Positions 1 to 11,428 of a stretch of 64,000 bases of DNA are shown here, piece by piece. The notes beneath the pieces are model-generated. The model worked only from the letters and a program-made list of their open reading frames with translations, did not search any database and was not told where the DNA came from. This DNA comes from Candolleomyces eurysporus (taxonomy: Eukaryota; Basidiomycota; Agaricomycetes; Agaricales; Psathyrellaceae), in assembly GCA_027579435.1 (NCBI GenBank), contig JANBPK010000732.1, positions 62,001-126,000 of the forward strand, read 5' to 3'. Within the stretch, counting starts at the first letter, position 1, and every line of letters begins with the position of its first letter. Both the position numbers and the translations under genes were made by a program.

Positions 1-257
1 GATCGACTTCGTAATCTCCCAGCAAAGGAACTGAGAGTACTACGAAATTCTGAAATACATTGCACCGTTCACCGTGGATCAAACGAGTACGCTTTGTCAA
101 GTATACCATGTGTTACGAAGGCGGAACGAGTACCCCATTGGAGAAATGCGTATGGGCTGAGTCTTCTCTTGGTGATGTATGATAAAACATACCTACCCCG
201 TTCTCCGAAATCCGAGATTCAGCGCTACAAGTGAGATATAGAATGAGGTGTTGGGGG

Positions 258-264
258 TATAAAA
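258..264 (+). promoter_or_regulatory. TATA box of secreted-protein gene copy 1
   Basis: TATAAAA lies 126 bases before the start codon at 384. The same heptamer at the same distance occurs in the other three copies, which supports it as the core promoter. Confidence 0.75.
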
Positions 265-383
265 GCCAGCTTGACACTAAGTGAAAGGACAAGACATCGT
301 TCACAGCCAACTGTTCTATTGTCTTACACTCTTCAACACCAATCTTTTCTACTCAACGCTCTCCACCCAAGCAAGCAGAGAAA

Positions 384-1041
384 ATGAAGTTCATCTCAGC
401 AGTCACTGTGGCCACTACCGCCGTCCTGCTCCAGACGGCGGGATTGGTTTCGGCTCTCGACATGCGCTTCTGGCCTGTTCCCAACTGCTCTGGGGGCTTC
501 CTCCAGTGTGGTAATCTCCCTGCCGGAGTTTGCTGCTTTTTATCTACAAACCCTGCTGCCTCGCTCAGGGTCACTGATGTCTCTAACGTCGCGTGAGTGT
601 GACATTTTATCGTCTCATGCTATGCTTCTCGCTAATTCGATCTTTTACTGACAACGATGCAGTGACTTCTCCGCTTGGGGCACTCAAAACTGCCAGGCGC
701 CCCTCGCAGCCAGGAGCTCTTCGGCTGCGTGCGTCAATGCAAACTTTGCATGTAGGTTTACAGTTGTATGAGTACTCTCTTCGAGTAAGACACTGACCAT
801 TGGATTTTTTATGACGCTACTAGTCTTCTCTGGAAATTGGCGTAGCAGGTCGCGTATCGGAAGTGCTGTTGAATCGAGCTCTACCGAAGACTGTGTCGAG
901 CCAGACAGCTTCGGATTCGTCGACGAGACCGGCAAAGAACACGTCGCTAAGATCACCGAGGCCAACAAGAAAGCTGTTTATGGAGCGCTTGAGAAGGGCG
1001 ATGTCAGTGCTCTCAAGACTCAGGCTGGCGCAGCTGCTTAG
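384..1041 (+). CDS. Small secreted cysteine-containing protein, copy 1
   Basis: I join three exons, 384..592, 663..751 and 824..1041, with introns GTGAGT..GCAG and GTAGGT..CTAG; phases fit and the protein has 171 residues. Residues 1 to about 25 form a signal peptide (MKF start, hydrophobic core, VSA before the mature Leu-Asp). The first half of the mature part holds the pattern C..GGFLQC......GVCC; with further single Cys residues there are seven in all. The C-terminal third is polar (FGFVDETGKEHVAKIT) and ends in AAA. I recognise no catalytic domain. The Cys-rich first half resembles small secreted proteins common in mushroom genomes, so secretion is well supported and function is unknown. 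All four copies keep the splice sites and the reading frame. Confidence 0.85.
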
Positions 1042-2121
1042 GTCGCGGGTTATCAAAGAGTCAAGTAAATTTCCGGTCCTCAATGTGGGCTTGTTAGCAA
1101 TATCTGTCTTTCCATGTACAATACTGTGAACGCTGTCGTATGGACTCTGATCGTGTTTTTACATATTGGCGGCATAGGACTGAGTAAGCAGATCGCACAG
1201 CGCAAAGAGCCTCCAGCGGTGGTTTTGGCAGGCAGGGATACGCATGCTCAGATGAGTAAGCCTCAGCCTCTCATCCTCATCGCGTTTTTTCACCTTCTGC
1301 CTGCCACAAAAATGATCATGCAACGCTGTTCGCCAAGTTCACTGCCGCCATTGTCGCACTACTGGGCAACGTGAGGTTTGCCAACAGGATTGGGATGCGG
1401 TTCCTAAGCGGAACTGGTCTACGTAAAGGACTTGGATTCTCATTAAGGAACGGGAGAGCTTCACTAGGTGCCGATAGAGCGCTTGGTAACAAAGCCTTAT
1501 TAATATGTTAGCGAGCATGAATTTGCGACATGTGCACTCGTAGTCCGTGGTACTAAGCCTTCAAAGGCTTTAAAGGCCACTCAAGAGACAAGGAGGAACA
1601 CCGTGAATGATTGCGAGTGATCTCGACGTTTCCGAGCCATCGTATCGGACGGTGTGGCGCCCAGAGGGAGCGAAAGTGAGAGTCGACGGGAGAGACGAGT
1701 GATCAGGCGACGATGCGCCGGGGCCGGGAGGATTCAGCTCATTCCCCTTATCTCAGCGTTCTTCACTGTCATGCCCATTTTCGAAACACGAAAATTGTGG
1801 CTGTCAGTCAGTGCAATATACTCATCAGAGAAGCGTTGCTCTCTCTTGGGATAGCGAGAAGAATGGCGGTTCGCTCCAATTATCGTCCTCTATTCTGGTT
1901 CTCGTTCAATGTTCAAGTTGAGCGTTGACGCTTCTTTAGAATTTCGTCCTCTCTAATGCGGGCTACCAAAAGCTACTAATGACGACCCACCACTGACATC
2001 GAAAACAGCACTGGAGCTTGGAAAAGTGATATAGCAAGACCCTTATTGGTGGTCTGCGATATAACAAACGGTCTTCGGACTTTCCTTACCTTGTTCCTAA
2101 CGACGAGGCCTCCCTGACTCG

Positions 2122-2890
2122 ATGCTTTCAAACAGGCCCATATTCCTCCCTTGCGCTACTATACGATGCCACATGCCGCTACCCTGCAACCGAGTAGCTC
2201 CCGTTACAGTGAGATCGCCCAACGTTGGCCTAACTGTTCCCAGTACTGTCCACAGCGACGCGTGGAGATTCAAATTTCCCATCCCTGCTCTTGCGCGGCA
2301 TACACGCCTGCGTCTGCGAGTCTCGTTCTCGGTCTATCCGTGGGACATCAGCGCCACGGGGTTGGACGATTCGAAGGGAATCAGGGCGCCCGGTGACCTG
2401 GCTAGTTGTCAGATTGCCTCTGCAGAGAATTCGCTTCATCGGAAAACACGACTAGGCTGGTTAAAGGACTTTAATCACAGCATTCAGCACTTCAGCAAAC
2501 CCCCAGTACGCTCTCCCGTGGGAGAAAGTCCTTTGAAGAGGCATTCTGACGACTACCCGGAACCCCAGCCAAGATGTTGCACCACCCTAGCTGCTACAGG
2601 TGCGCCAAACGCGCCACCTCCCCACCCGAAGCCCTCGCAGTTCTCGCGGATGAATCCTCACAGCACGGGACTGCTCGACTATGGGGGAAAGCGTGTCAGC
2701 TCATCAGTCCTCTGTCTTTAAGTGCCAATTCGTTGAAACCTCCTGCGGACCGAAGTGCGTTGAGAAGGGCTTCTGGCGACTATCCGGATGCTCGGTCGGC
2801 GCCCAAACGTACCAATTCCCCCCCGAATCATTTCAAAATCTTGTAGTCTGTGCACACCCACTCGGACGGACCCTCGTTGAATCATGTTCG
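2122..2890 (+). other. Conserved spacer block of repeat unit 1, possibly relic coding sequence
   Basis: This stretch is open for 199 codons here, but the frame is not kept in the corresponding parts of unit 2 (about 5780-6870) and the inverted unit (about 20000-20860), so I do not call a gene. Two short segments read as related Pro/Ser-rich peptides: one near 2510-2570 (SPLKRHSDDYPEP) and one near 2735-2845 (SALRRASGDYPDA followed by PKRTNSPP). That suggests the remains of a coding repeat. I do not recognise a family. Confidence 0.3.
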
Positions 2891-3927
2891 TAGATTGAGA
2901 GTCCCCCAGAGCTTATAGGTCATAAGACAAACTTAAAACTGCGCGCCGAGCTCGGGGAGCTCGAGAAGAACCAACGTCGATGTTCCTTCGGATCCATTAC
3001 ATGATTAGATATGAGTGGACCGAGCCCGATGGTTTCGAGAGGAGACATTTACTACATTGGGTGTTTGGTTCAGTGCCGACGTCTGTGGAAGGCGGCAGAA
3101 TTTCTGATTTCTTTCGACCAATGTAGTACAAGCAGAGTATGGGATAGCCTTTGGACGTTCGAAAGGCAGAGCGCTCATGTATCGCATCTCCGAATGCTCC
3201 AGATACAAACGATGTAATGATGAGTGTGGTGACATTCGGAGCTTGAGGGCTGGTAGTTGAGACCGCTGGCGCCGAATACGGAAGGGCGGTCTACAATGTC
3301 ATAAACAACGGCATTCAATCGATCAAGGCGCTGCTTATGTTTTGGCTGTGAATCACAGGATTCAATGTGGAGGTAGCAATTNCTGTTACGACCCAGACGC
3401 TCTGGGCTCAAAGGGGGCGCGCAAGAGCCGACAGACTTCTTTCCCCTAGTAATTGTATGAATAGGAAGGAGCGATATCTCTCGGTAATCTCCTTGAACCT
3501 TTGAGTGTACATTGTTCAGGCCGGTTCATATATCCTGTTTGATATGCCCTTTTCCGAAGATGTGAGAGCTCATTCAAAGTGAAATTCAAATTCNTGTCTC
3601 AATCGAGANGCTTGAGACGATCGACGGCACTTCAAGTTTATCATTGCCGTCTGATGCACTTGGGCGATTTGATCGACTTCGTCATCTCCCAGCTAGGGAA
3701 CTGAGAGTACTTCAAGATTCTGAAATACACTGCACCGTTCACCGTGGATCAAACGAGTACGCTTTGTCAAGTATACCATGTGTTACAAAGGCGGAACGAG
3801 TACCCCATTTGAGAAATGCGTATGGGTTGAGTCTTCTCTTGGTAATGTATGATAAAACATACCTACCCCGTTCTCCGAAATCCGAGATTCAGCGCTACAA
3901 GTGAGATTTAGAATGAGGTGTTGGGGG

Positions 3928-3934
3928 TATAAAA
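3928..3934 (+). promoter_or_regulatory. TATA box of secreted-protein gene copy 2
   Basis: TATAAAA 126 bases before the start codon at 4054, identical in sequence and distance to the other copies. Confidence 0.75.
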
Positions 3935-4053
3935 GCCAGCTTGACACCAAGTGAAAGGACAAGACATCGTTCACAACCAACTGTTCTATTGTCTTACACT
4001 CTTCAACACCAATCTTTTCTACTCAACGCTCTCCACCCAAGCAAGCAGAGAAA

Positions 4054-4710
4054 ATGAAGTTCATCTCAGCAGTCACNGTGGCCACTACCGCCGTCTTGAT
4101 CCAGACGGCGGGATTGGTTTCGGCTCTNGACATGCGCTTCTGGCCTGTTCCCAACTGCTCTGGGGGCTTCCTCCAGTGTGGTAATCTCCCTGCTGGAGTT
4201 TGCTGCTTTTTATCNACAAACCCTGCTGCCTCGCTCAGGCTGACNGATGTCTCTAACGTTGCGTGAGTGTGACATTTCATCGTCTGATGCTATGCTTCTC
4301 GCTCCTTCGATCTTTACTGACAACGATGCAGTGACTTCTCCGCTTGGGGCACTCAAAACTGCCAGGCGCCCCTCGCAGTCAGGAGCTCTTCGGGTAATTG
4401 CGTCAATGCAAACTTTGCATGTAGGTTTACCGTTGTATGAGNACTCTCTTCGAGTAAGACACTGACCATTGGATTTGTTATCACGCTGCTAGTCTTCTCT
4501 GGAAATTGGCGNAGCAGGTCGCGTATCGGAAGTGCTGTTGAATCGAGCTCTACCGAAGACTGTGTCGAGCCAGACAGCTTCGGATTCGTCGACGAGACCG
4601 GCAAAGAACACGTCGCNAAGATCACCGAGGCCAACAAGAAAGCNGTTTANGGAGCGCTNGAGAAGGGNGATGTCAGTGCTCTCAAGACNCAGGCTGGCGC
4701 AGNTGCTTAG
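4054..4710 (+). CDS. Small secreted cysteine-containing protein, copy 2
   Basis: Exons 4054..4262, 4332..4420 and 4493..4710 reproduce the structure of copy 1 and give 171 residues. Several codons contain N, so individual residues are uncertain, but no frame is broken. The visible differences from copy 1 include Ile for Leu in the signal peptide (VLIQ), RLT for RVT before intron 1, and VRSSSGNC for ARSSSAAC in exon 2. The Cys pattern around GGFLQC and GVCC is kept. Function unknown; secretion inferred from the signal peptide. Confidence 0.8.
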
Positions 4711-6522
4711 GTCGCGGGTTATCAAAGAGTNAAGTAAATTTCCGGCCCTCAATGTGGGCGTGTTAGCAATATCNGTCTTTATATGTACAATACTGTGAAT
4801 GTTATCGTATGGACTGTGCGATCATGTCTCTACTCAATGGAGGTGTATGACCAAGTCAACGCACCTCACGGCGCAAANAGTCTCCAGCGATGATCCTGGC
4901 AGACAGGGATAAGCATGCTCAGGTACGTAANTCTCAGTCTCTCATCCTCATCGCGTTTCCCCCCCCCCCNTCTGCCTCCCACACAAATGATCATGCAGCT
5001 NTGTTCNGCAAGTTCATTGCCGCCATCGTCGCGCTACCGGGCAACGTGAGGTTTGCGCANAGGATTGGGATGCGGTTCCTCAGCNAAACTGGTTTATGTA
5101 AAGGACTTGGATTCTCATTAAGNNNGAACGGGAGAGCTTCACTAGGTGCCGGTAGAGTGCTNGATGGCAAAGCCTGATTCATGTGTTAGCNAGCATGAAG
5201 TTTGCGAGATGTGNNCTTGTANTACGTGGTACTAAACCTTTAAGGGCTACTCAAGAGACAAGGAGGAACACNGTGAGTGATTGCNAATGATCTCGACATT
5301 TCCGAGCCATCGTATCGGACGGTGTGGCGCCCGAAGGGNGNGAAAGTGAGAGTCGACGGGAGAGACGAATGATCAGGCGACGATGCGCTGGGCCGGNAGG
5401 ATTTAGCTCATTCCCCTTATCTCAGCGTTCTTCACTGTCATGCCNATTTTCGAAACACGAANATTGTGGCTGTCAGTCAGTGCCATNTGTCCTTCANAGA
5501 AGCGTTNCTTTCTTTTNGGNNAGCGAGAAGAATGGCGGTTCGCTCTNACCTCGTCGTCTATTCTGGTTCCCGTTCAATGTTCAAGTTGAGCGTTGACGCT
5601 TCTTTAGAATTTCGTCCNCTCTAATGCGGGTTACCANNAGCTACTAATGACGACCCACCACTGACATCGANNACAGCACTGGAGCTAGGAAAAGTGATAT
5701 AGCAAGACCCTTATTGGTGGTCTGCGATATAATAAACGGTCTTCGGACTTTCCTTACCTTGTTCCTAACGACGAGNCCTCCCTGACTCGANNCTNTCAAA
5801 CAGGCCCATNTTCNTCCCTTGCGCTACTATACGANGCCACATGCCGCTACCCTGCAACCGAGCAGCTNCCGTTACAGTGAGATCGCCCAACGTTGGCNTA
5901 ACTGTTCCTAGTACTGTCCACAGCGACGNGTGGAAATTCAAATTTCCCATCCCTGCTCTTGCGCGGCATACACGCCTGCGTCTGCGAGTCTCGTTCTCGG
6001 TCTATCCGTGCGATATCAACCCAAAGCGGGGTTGGACGATTCGAAGGGAATCAGGGCGCTCAGTGACCTGGCTAGTTGTCAGATTGCCTCTGCAGAGAAT
6101 TCGCTTCATCGGAAAACACGACTAGGCTGTTTAAAGGACTTTAGTCACAGCATTCAGCGCTTCAGCAGCATCCCCTCCACTCCAGAGTTTCGGGAATTGC
6201 AGTTCCCTCCTCGAAGGTCGAAGAACATGGCTGTTATGATCCTCGGCGTTCATTCGAGTCACCATTGGACAAAGAACTGCGAGGTATGCGTCAGGCCGCA
6301 AGTACGCTTTGGCCTTGGCTATAAATCTCCCAAAACCTTACGTCTGCAGAGATAGAATCCAAGATACCGTGCTAGTCATGGGCGTGAAAGGTGGCGTAGT
6401 GTCCTTGGTCGAGCGCTGAGGATCACCATATGTAGCCATGTTCTTAGACTTTTCGACGAGGGAATCGCAGCCTTAGGGAAGGTCGAACCTAGAAATCATG
6501 CGATCACCCTATCTCGGCATCC

Positions 6523-6830
6523 GTGCGCTCTCCCGTGGGAGAAAGTCCTTTCAAGAGGCCTTCTGACGACTACCCGGCACCCCAGCCACCCGCCAAACGT
6601 ATCGCCTCCCCACCCGAAGCCCTCGCAGTTCTCGCGGGTGAATTCTCACAGCACTTGGTTGCTCTACCATGGGGGAGAGCGCAGCCCCTCGCTCCCCGTC
6701 TTCAAGTGCCAATTCGTTGAAACCTCCTACGGACCGAAGTCCGTTGAGAAGGGCTTCTGGCGACTATCCGGATGCTCGGTCGGCGCCCAAACGTACCAAT
6801 TCCCCCCCGAATCATTTCAAAGTCTTGTAG
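6523..6830 (+). other. Pro/Ser-rich duplicated motif in repeat unit 2
   Basis: Two successive segments read SPFKRPSDDYPAPQPPAKR (about 6535-6600) and SPLRRASGDYPDARSAPKR (about 6735-6800, in an open frame starting with ATG at 6669). They are clearly related but lie in different frames. Corresponding segments are present in unit 1 and in the inverted unit. This looks like a degenerate internal coding repeat; no family was recognised. Confidence 0.35.
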
Positions 6831-7653
6831 TCTGTGCACACCCACTCGGACGAACCCTCGTTGAGTCATGTTCGTAGATTGAGGTTTCACTTGTTTTGAC
6901 AATCCTCATATAGCTCGAGAGCTCTGTGTCGGGTCAACGTCCATCAGCATATCTCATTAACTTTTTCCTTCCGCATTATCTCTATTGAAATAACTATTTT
7001 AGTCATCGATTGCAGAAGGGTGCTTCGTTCACAGCGAACGTTTGAGTACTGCAGAGCTTATAAAGCACAAGACAAACTTAAAACTGCCCGCCGAGCTCGG
7101 GGAGCTCGAGAAGAACCAAAGTCGATGTTCCTTCGGATCCATTACATGATTAGATATGAGTGGACCGAACCCGATGGTTTCGAGAGGAGACATTTAGTAC
7201 ATTGGGTATTTGATTCAGTGCCGACGTCTGTGGAAAGCAGAATTTCTGATTTCTTTCGACCAATGTAGTACAAGCAGAGTATGGGATAGCCTTTGTGCGT
7301 ACGATAGGCAGAGCGCTCATGTATCACATCTCCGAATGCTCCAGATATAAACGATGTAATGATGAGTGTGGTAACATTCGGAGCTTGAGGGCTGGTAGTT
7401 GAGACCGCTGGCGCCGAATACGGAAGGGCGGTCTACAATGTCATAAACAACGGCATTCAATCGATCAAGGCGCTGCTTATGTTTTCGCTATGAGGCACAG
7501 GATTCAATGTGGAGGTAGCAAATACTGTTACGACCCAGACGCTCTGGGCTCAAAGGGGGCGCGCAAGAGCCGACAGACTTCTTTCCCCTAGTAATTGTAT
7601 GAATAGGAAGGGGTGATATCTCTCGGTAATCTCCTTGAACCTTTGAGTGTACA

Positions 7654-8046
7654 TTGTTCAGGCGGATTCATATATCCTGTTTGATATGCCCTCTTCCGAA
7701 GATGTGCGAACTCATTCAAAGTGAAATTCAAATTCGTGTCTCAATCGAGACGCTTGAGACGATCGACGGCACTTCAAGTTTATCATTACCGTCTGGTGCA
7801 CTTGGGCGATTTGATCGACTTCGTAATCTCCCAGCTAGGAAACTGAGAGTACTGCAAGATTCTGAAATACACTGCACCGTTCACCGTGGATCAAACGAGT
7901 ACGCTTTGTCAAGTATACCATGTGTTACGAAGGCGAAACGAGTACCCCATTTGAGAAATGCGTATGGGCTGAGTCTTCTCTTGGCGATGTATGATAAAAC
8001 ATACCTACCCCGTTCTCCGAAATCCGAGATTCAGCGCTACAAGTGA
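7654..8046 (+). other. Conserved open frame just upstream of the secreted-protein promoter
   Basis: A 130-codon frame ends about 24 bases before the TATA box of copy 3. The same frame is open in unit 2 (3644-3904) and unit 1 (from base 1), and partly open in the inverted unit (18881-19180, cut by a stop). Many differences between copies are synonymous, such as GTG/GTA in LVMY and CTT/CTG in RVLQ. It may be an old terminal exon or a coincidence in a conserved promoter. I recognise no domain. Confidence 0.22.
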
Positions 8047-8069
8047 GATGTAGAATGAGGTGTTGGGGG

Positions 8070-8076
8070 TATAAAA
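8070..8076 (+). promoter_or_regulatory. TATA box of secreted-protein gene copy 3
   Basis: TATAAAA 126 bases before the start codon at 8196, as in the other copies. Confidence 0.75.
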
Positions 8077-8195
8077 GCCAGCTTGACACCAAGTGAAAGG
8101 ACAAGACATCGTTCACAGCCAACTGTTCTATTGTCTTACACTGTTCAACACCAATCTTTTCTACTCAACGCTCTCCACCCAACCAAGCAGAGAAA

Positions 8196-8853
8196 ATGAA
8201 GTTCATCTCAGCAGTCACTGTGGCCACTACCGCCGTCTTGATCCAGACGGCGGGATTGGTTTCGGCTCTGGACATGCGCTTCTGGCCTGTTCCGAACTGC
8301 TCTGGGGGCTTCCTCCAGTGTGGTAATCTCCCTGCCGGAGTTTGCTGCTTTTTATCTACAAACCCTGCTGCCTCGCTCAGGCTGACCGATGTCTCTAACG
8401 TTGCGTGAGTGTGACGTTTCATCGTCTGATGCTATGCTTCTCGCTCGTTCGATCTTTTATTGACAATGATGCAGTGACTTCTCCGCTTGGGGCACTCAAA
8501 ACTGCCAGCCGCCCCTCGCATTCAGAGNCTCTTCGGGTAATTGCGTCAATACAAACTTTGCTTGTAGGTCTACAGTTGTATGAATACTCTCTTCGAGTAA
8601 GGCACTGACCATTGGATTTGTTATCACGCTACTAGTCTTCTCTGCAAATTGGCGCAGCAGGTCGCGTATCGGAAGTGCTGTTGAATCGAGCTCTACCGAA
8701 GACTGTGTCGAGCCAGACAGCTTCGGATTCGTCGACGAGACCGGCAAAGAACACGTCGCTAAGATCACCGAGGCCAACAAGAAAGCCGTTTATGGAGCGC
8801 TCGAGAAGGGCGATGTCAGTGCTCTCAAGACTCAGGCTGGCGCAGCTGCTTAG
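8196..8853 (+). CDS. Small secreted cysteine-containing protein, copy 3
   Basis: Exons 8196..8404, 8475..8563 and 8636..8853 give 171 residues with intact splice sites. The signal peptide and the GGFLQC/GVCC cysteine block match the other copies. Exon 2 is the most changed: CQPPLA replaces CQAPLA, the following residues are FR and one codon with N, and the end reads CVNTNFA. Exon 3 starts with FFSANW instead of FFSGNW. The pattern fits a functional but diverging paralogue. Function unknown. Confidence 0.83.
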
Positions 8854-9416
8854 GTCGGGGGTTATCAAAGAGTCAAGTAAATTTCCGGCCCTCAATGTGG
8901 GCGTGTTGACTATATCTGTCTATCCATGTAAAATACTGTGAACGTTGTCGTATGGACTCTGCGATCGTGTTTCTACATATTGGCGGCGTGGGACCGTGTA
9001 AGCAGATCGCACGGCACAAAGAGTCTCCAGCGATGGCCTTGGCAGGCAGGGATAAGCATACTCAGGTAAGTAAGCCTCGGCCTCTCATCTCCATCGCGTT
9101 TTTTCCCTCTACCTGCCACAAAAATAATGCAAATCCGTTCGCCAATTTCGCCACGGCCACCGTCGCGCTGCCCAGCACCGTCAATATTTTTAACAGCATA
9201 GGGATACGGTTTCCCAACGGTAATGGGCTACGTGAAGGACTTTGATTTTCATCGAGGCAGGGGGTGACGGTCCCCGGATATCTGGTGAGCTTCACTAGGT
9301 ACCGTGGCGCTGGATGACGATACCTTCATGCTAGTAAGTATAAAATATACTAGATATTTGCACTCGTAGTGCGCGGTACCGGGCCTTACGAGCTACTATA
9401 GGGACGAGGGAACAAC

Positions 9417-9905
9417 GTGAAGAACAGCCATTCTTCCGGCCCGTTCCATCACCGTCTGATTTCCTCTTTTGCATCCTCTCTCAGCAGACCTGGATCTCTC
9501 AAGAAAATCCGACTCCTGTCGGACCAATTCATCACCCAGCCCCCGACCCACCACCGATCATGCCGCCTAGGAGAAGATACTGGCTCCTCAATAGATCTCC
9601 AAGTCGAGAACGTCAAGCGGAAACCAGGCCAGGAGTGGCTAATGCCTTTTGTCGCTCGACCAGACTTGATGAAATTAGGGAGAGCTGACGGTCTCCCAAA
9701 TCCTGACCAGGACCACCCAGACGACCTCGAGTCCTCCTACGCGCCAACGGATGTCACAGGCTCTTTCATACGCTCACCGGGGAACGATGATCTACGCATA
9801 CTCGCAGTGTGTATGCGTAGCTTCTTAGTGGAACTGTCAACATCCAGAGCACTCTTTTCACGCGGTTACGATGGCCAGACTTTGCTCGTCGTTCTCCCTT
9901 TGTGA
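9417..9905 (+). CDS. Hypothetical protein (weakly supported)
   Basis: A 162-codon open frame starts where the left array ends. The product is rich in Ser, Pro, Arg and Asp, with no signal peptide, membrane segment or familiar domain. A competing frame from about 9559 (MPPRRRYWLLNRSPSRERQ) is about equally plausible for part of the stretch. It could be chance or a fragment of a mobile element; I would not rely on it. Confidence 0.2.
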   Translation: MKNSHSSGPFHHRLISSFASSLSRPGSLKKIRLLSDQFITQPPTHHRSCRLGEDTGSSIDLQVENVKRKPGQEWLMPFVARPDLMKLGRADGLPNPDQDHPDDLESSYAPTDVTGSFIRSPGNDDLRILAVCMRSFLVELSTSRALFSRGYDGQTLLVVLPL

Positions 9906-10575
9906 ATTCCTTTCTCTACAATCTTGACTGTCTGTATTATCCTCCTCCAGGATATCGAGCATCTGTGGCTCTGCATCGCCCTTTGTTGAAGTACTCCACA
10001 GGGCCAGTCGTCGTGGTCTTGGAAATATAGGGCGCCAGGTACTATTTGGAAGTCCGGCAGACTCAGGCTGTTAGCGGTAAGCACGGATTTTATTTTTAGT
10101 CTTTCAGATACAACGACACAAGAACGGCTAGGGGTGGCCGCACTCTCTTCACATGTCGTAAGCCAGCGGCACCGATCTCAATCCTGCTGGCGACGATTAT
10201 ACATTTGGACGAGCGATCATCGCCCATATACGAGGATTTGACGTTGATCCTTGATTTACCCGAACTCCTGAATCCCGGCCTCAGCTGCCCATGGGCATAC
10301 CCCATCAGTAAACGTAAGCTTTAAATTTTGGGCTTTTTGTCACTTTTAGACTTTTTCCGGCCGTTGCCCTGCCAAAATTGGCCTAGCTTTTTGCTAAAAC
10401 CGATGTGAACTTATCAGCTTTTGACTTGCTAACTTTTTTTAGCTTGAGGGCGTTTNGAGAGAGCTTCTAAAAGAGGAAAAGTATTTGGCAGGTTTCCTGA
10501 TGCCTTTGCGTCAACAATTCGAATATAGTTCACGATTAAATGGAGCGCTCACTGGAGGTGCGTGGATAGGCAACC
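9906..10575. other. Region without a recognisable gene
   Basis: No open frame here carries a familiar domain. Bases 10320-10470 are T-rich with repeated variants of AGCTTTTNRCTTGCTAA, which may be the edge of an old insertion. This lies next to the truncated 3' end of the following minus-strand pseudogene. Confidence 0.4.
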
Positions 10576-11428
10576 TAGGCTTTAGTTGAAATTATTGAAT
10601 GAAGTCGACCGGGACGCACTGATGGTGTATGCAACAAGACGATCCAATGGCCGGGCAGCTTTGCGACAAAAATGGGTTATCCATCAATGAGCAGCATAAG
10701 GGAACTGCACACTTCTTGGAAGCCTGTCGGCGCCGCACCATAAAGAACCACAACGTCGAGAGCGCAATGAAGGTATCAACCGCCGCACTGAGGAGCGTGG
10801 CCAGCATCACACAACATACGCCGGGATGCTGTTCGACTGCGTCGCTTCGACTCCAGCGTAAATACTGACCCCCACCTAATCACCGCTACAGTTCCACAGA
10901 AGAGGCCGACATATTTATATGATGGGTAGAGCATTGTGTAGACTCTCCATGCAAAGAGAATATGTGAATTGTTAGCAGCGAGTATAGATGATGATGAATC
11001 GAGCACCCACCTGAACTAACATGGTCAGTGTGCCTCCGATAATGGTCGCTACTGCGAACCCTGTGAACCGAGTGTATTCTTGCGGTTCTCTGAAGAATGT
11101 GATGGTCTCTGTGTAGATCTCATGAGTAATGGCTATGGTAGAAGTAACTTCCAGGAGCCTTTCAATGTCACGATGTGAGTAGGATGGGAGGCGTAGTTGC
11201 AATGAGAGACGAACCATATTGCCGAAACCGAGAGGACGCTACCATGAGCATGAAAGGGAGGCAAGATTTGAAAAGGTATCTTACCAAATATTTGAATAGC
11301 TTACGATCTTCTGAGAATCGAGTGAAATAGAGGTGGCACTGCACTGGCAGGGTTACGATGCCGAAGAGGAACCAGGCGACGAGGACGCCAATCTGAAGCG
11401 CTCCGAACGTACTGTCGAGGGCGGACAT
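10576..11428 (-). pseudogene. DUF6534-type membrane protein, truncated relic
   Basis: Reading from 11428, the first exon begins MSALDSTFGALQIGVLV and continues to YFTRFSEDRKLFKYLV, then a GTAAGA donor; this is the usual start of the basidiomycete multi-pass family with a C-terminal DUF6534. A second exon (about 11165-11020) gives LLEVTSTIAITHEIYTET and ends at a GTGGGT donor. Further pieces give ILFAWRVYTML, an AAVDTFIALSTLWFFMVRRR membrane segment, and, in another frame, LDRLVAYTIS, equivalent to the INRLVxYTINTG block of the family. The expected acceptor before the FAWRV exon reads TTCAC instead of an AG, frames do not join, and the last third is missing. The local function of the family is unknown. 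Confidence 0.65.

Larger units (their letters stand above)
1..3670 (+). repeat. Tandem repeat unit 1 (cut by window start)
   Basis: The sequence starting at base 1 recurs at 3671 and again at 7813, and the start codons of the enclosed genes at 384, 4054 and 8196 keep the same spacing, so the periods are 3670 and 4142. The unit holds a TATA promoter, a three-exon secreted-protein gene and about 2.5 kb of spacer. Unit 1 is shorter than unit 2 because its spacer lacks two blocks: one after about 2495 (about 330 bases present at 6165-6525) and one after about 2900 (about 150 bases present at 6885-7035). The spacer shows no convincing gene. Confidence 0.93.
3671..7812 (+). repeat. Tandem repeat unit 2
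   Basis: Full 4142-base unit between recurring landmarks. It contains most of the N bases of the left array (about 3382-5930), whereas units 1 and 3 are nearly clean. It keeps the two spacer blocks missing from unit 1, and these are also present in the inverted copy, so unit 1 is the deleted form. Confidence 0.92.
7813..9420 (+). repeat. Tandem repeat unit 3 (3' part diverged and truncated)
   Basis: Similarity to units 1 and 2 is close through the gene and then becomes patchy from about 9110. Recognisable pieces such as GAGCTTCACTAGGT continue to about 9420, where the repeat ends. The late part (TTTTCCCTCTACCTG) matches the inverted unit near 17735 better than units 1 and 2. Confidence 0.85.
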
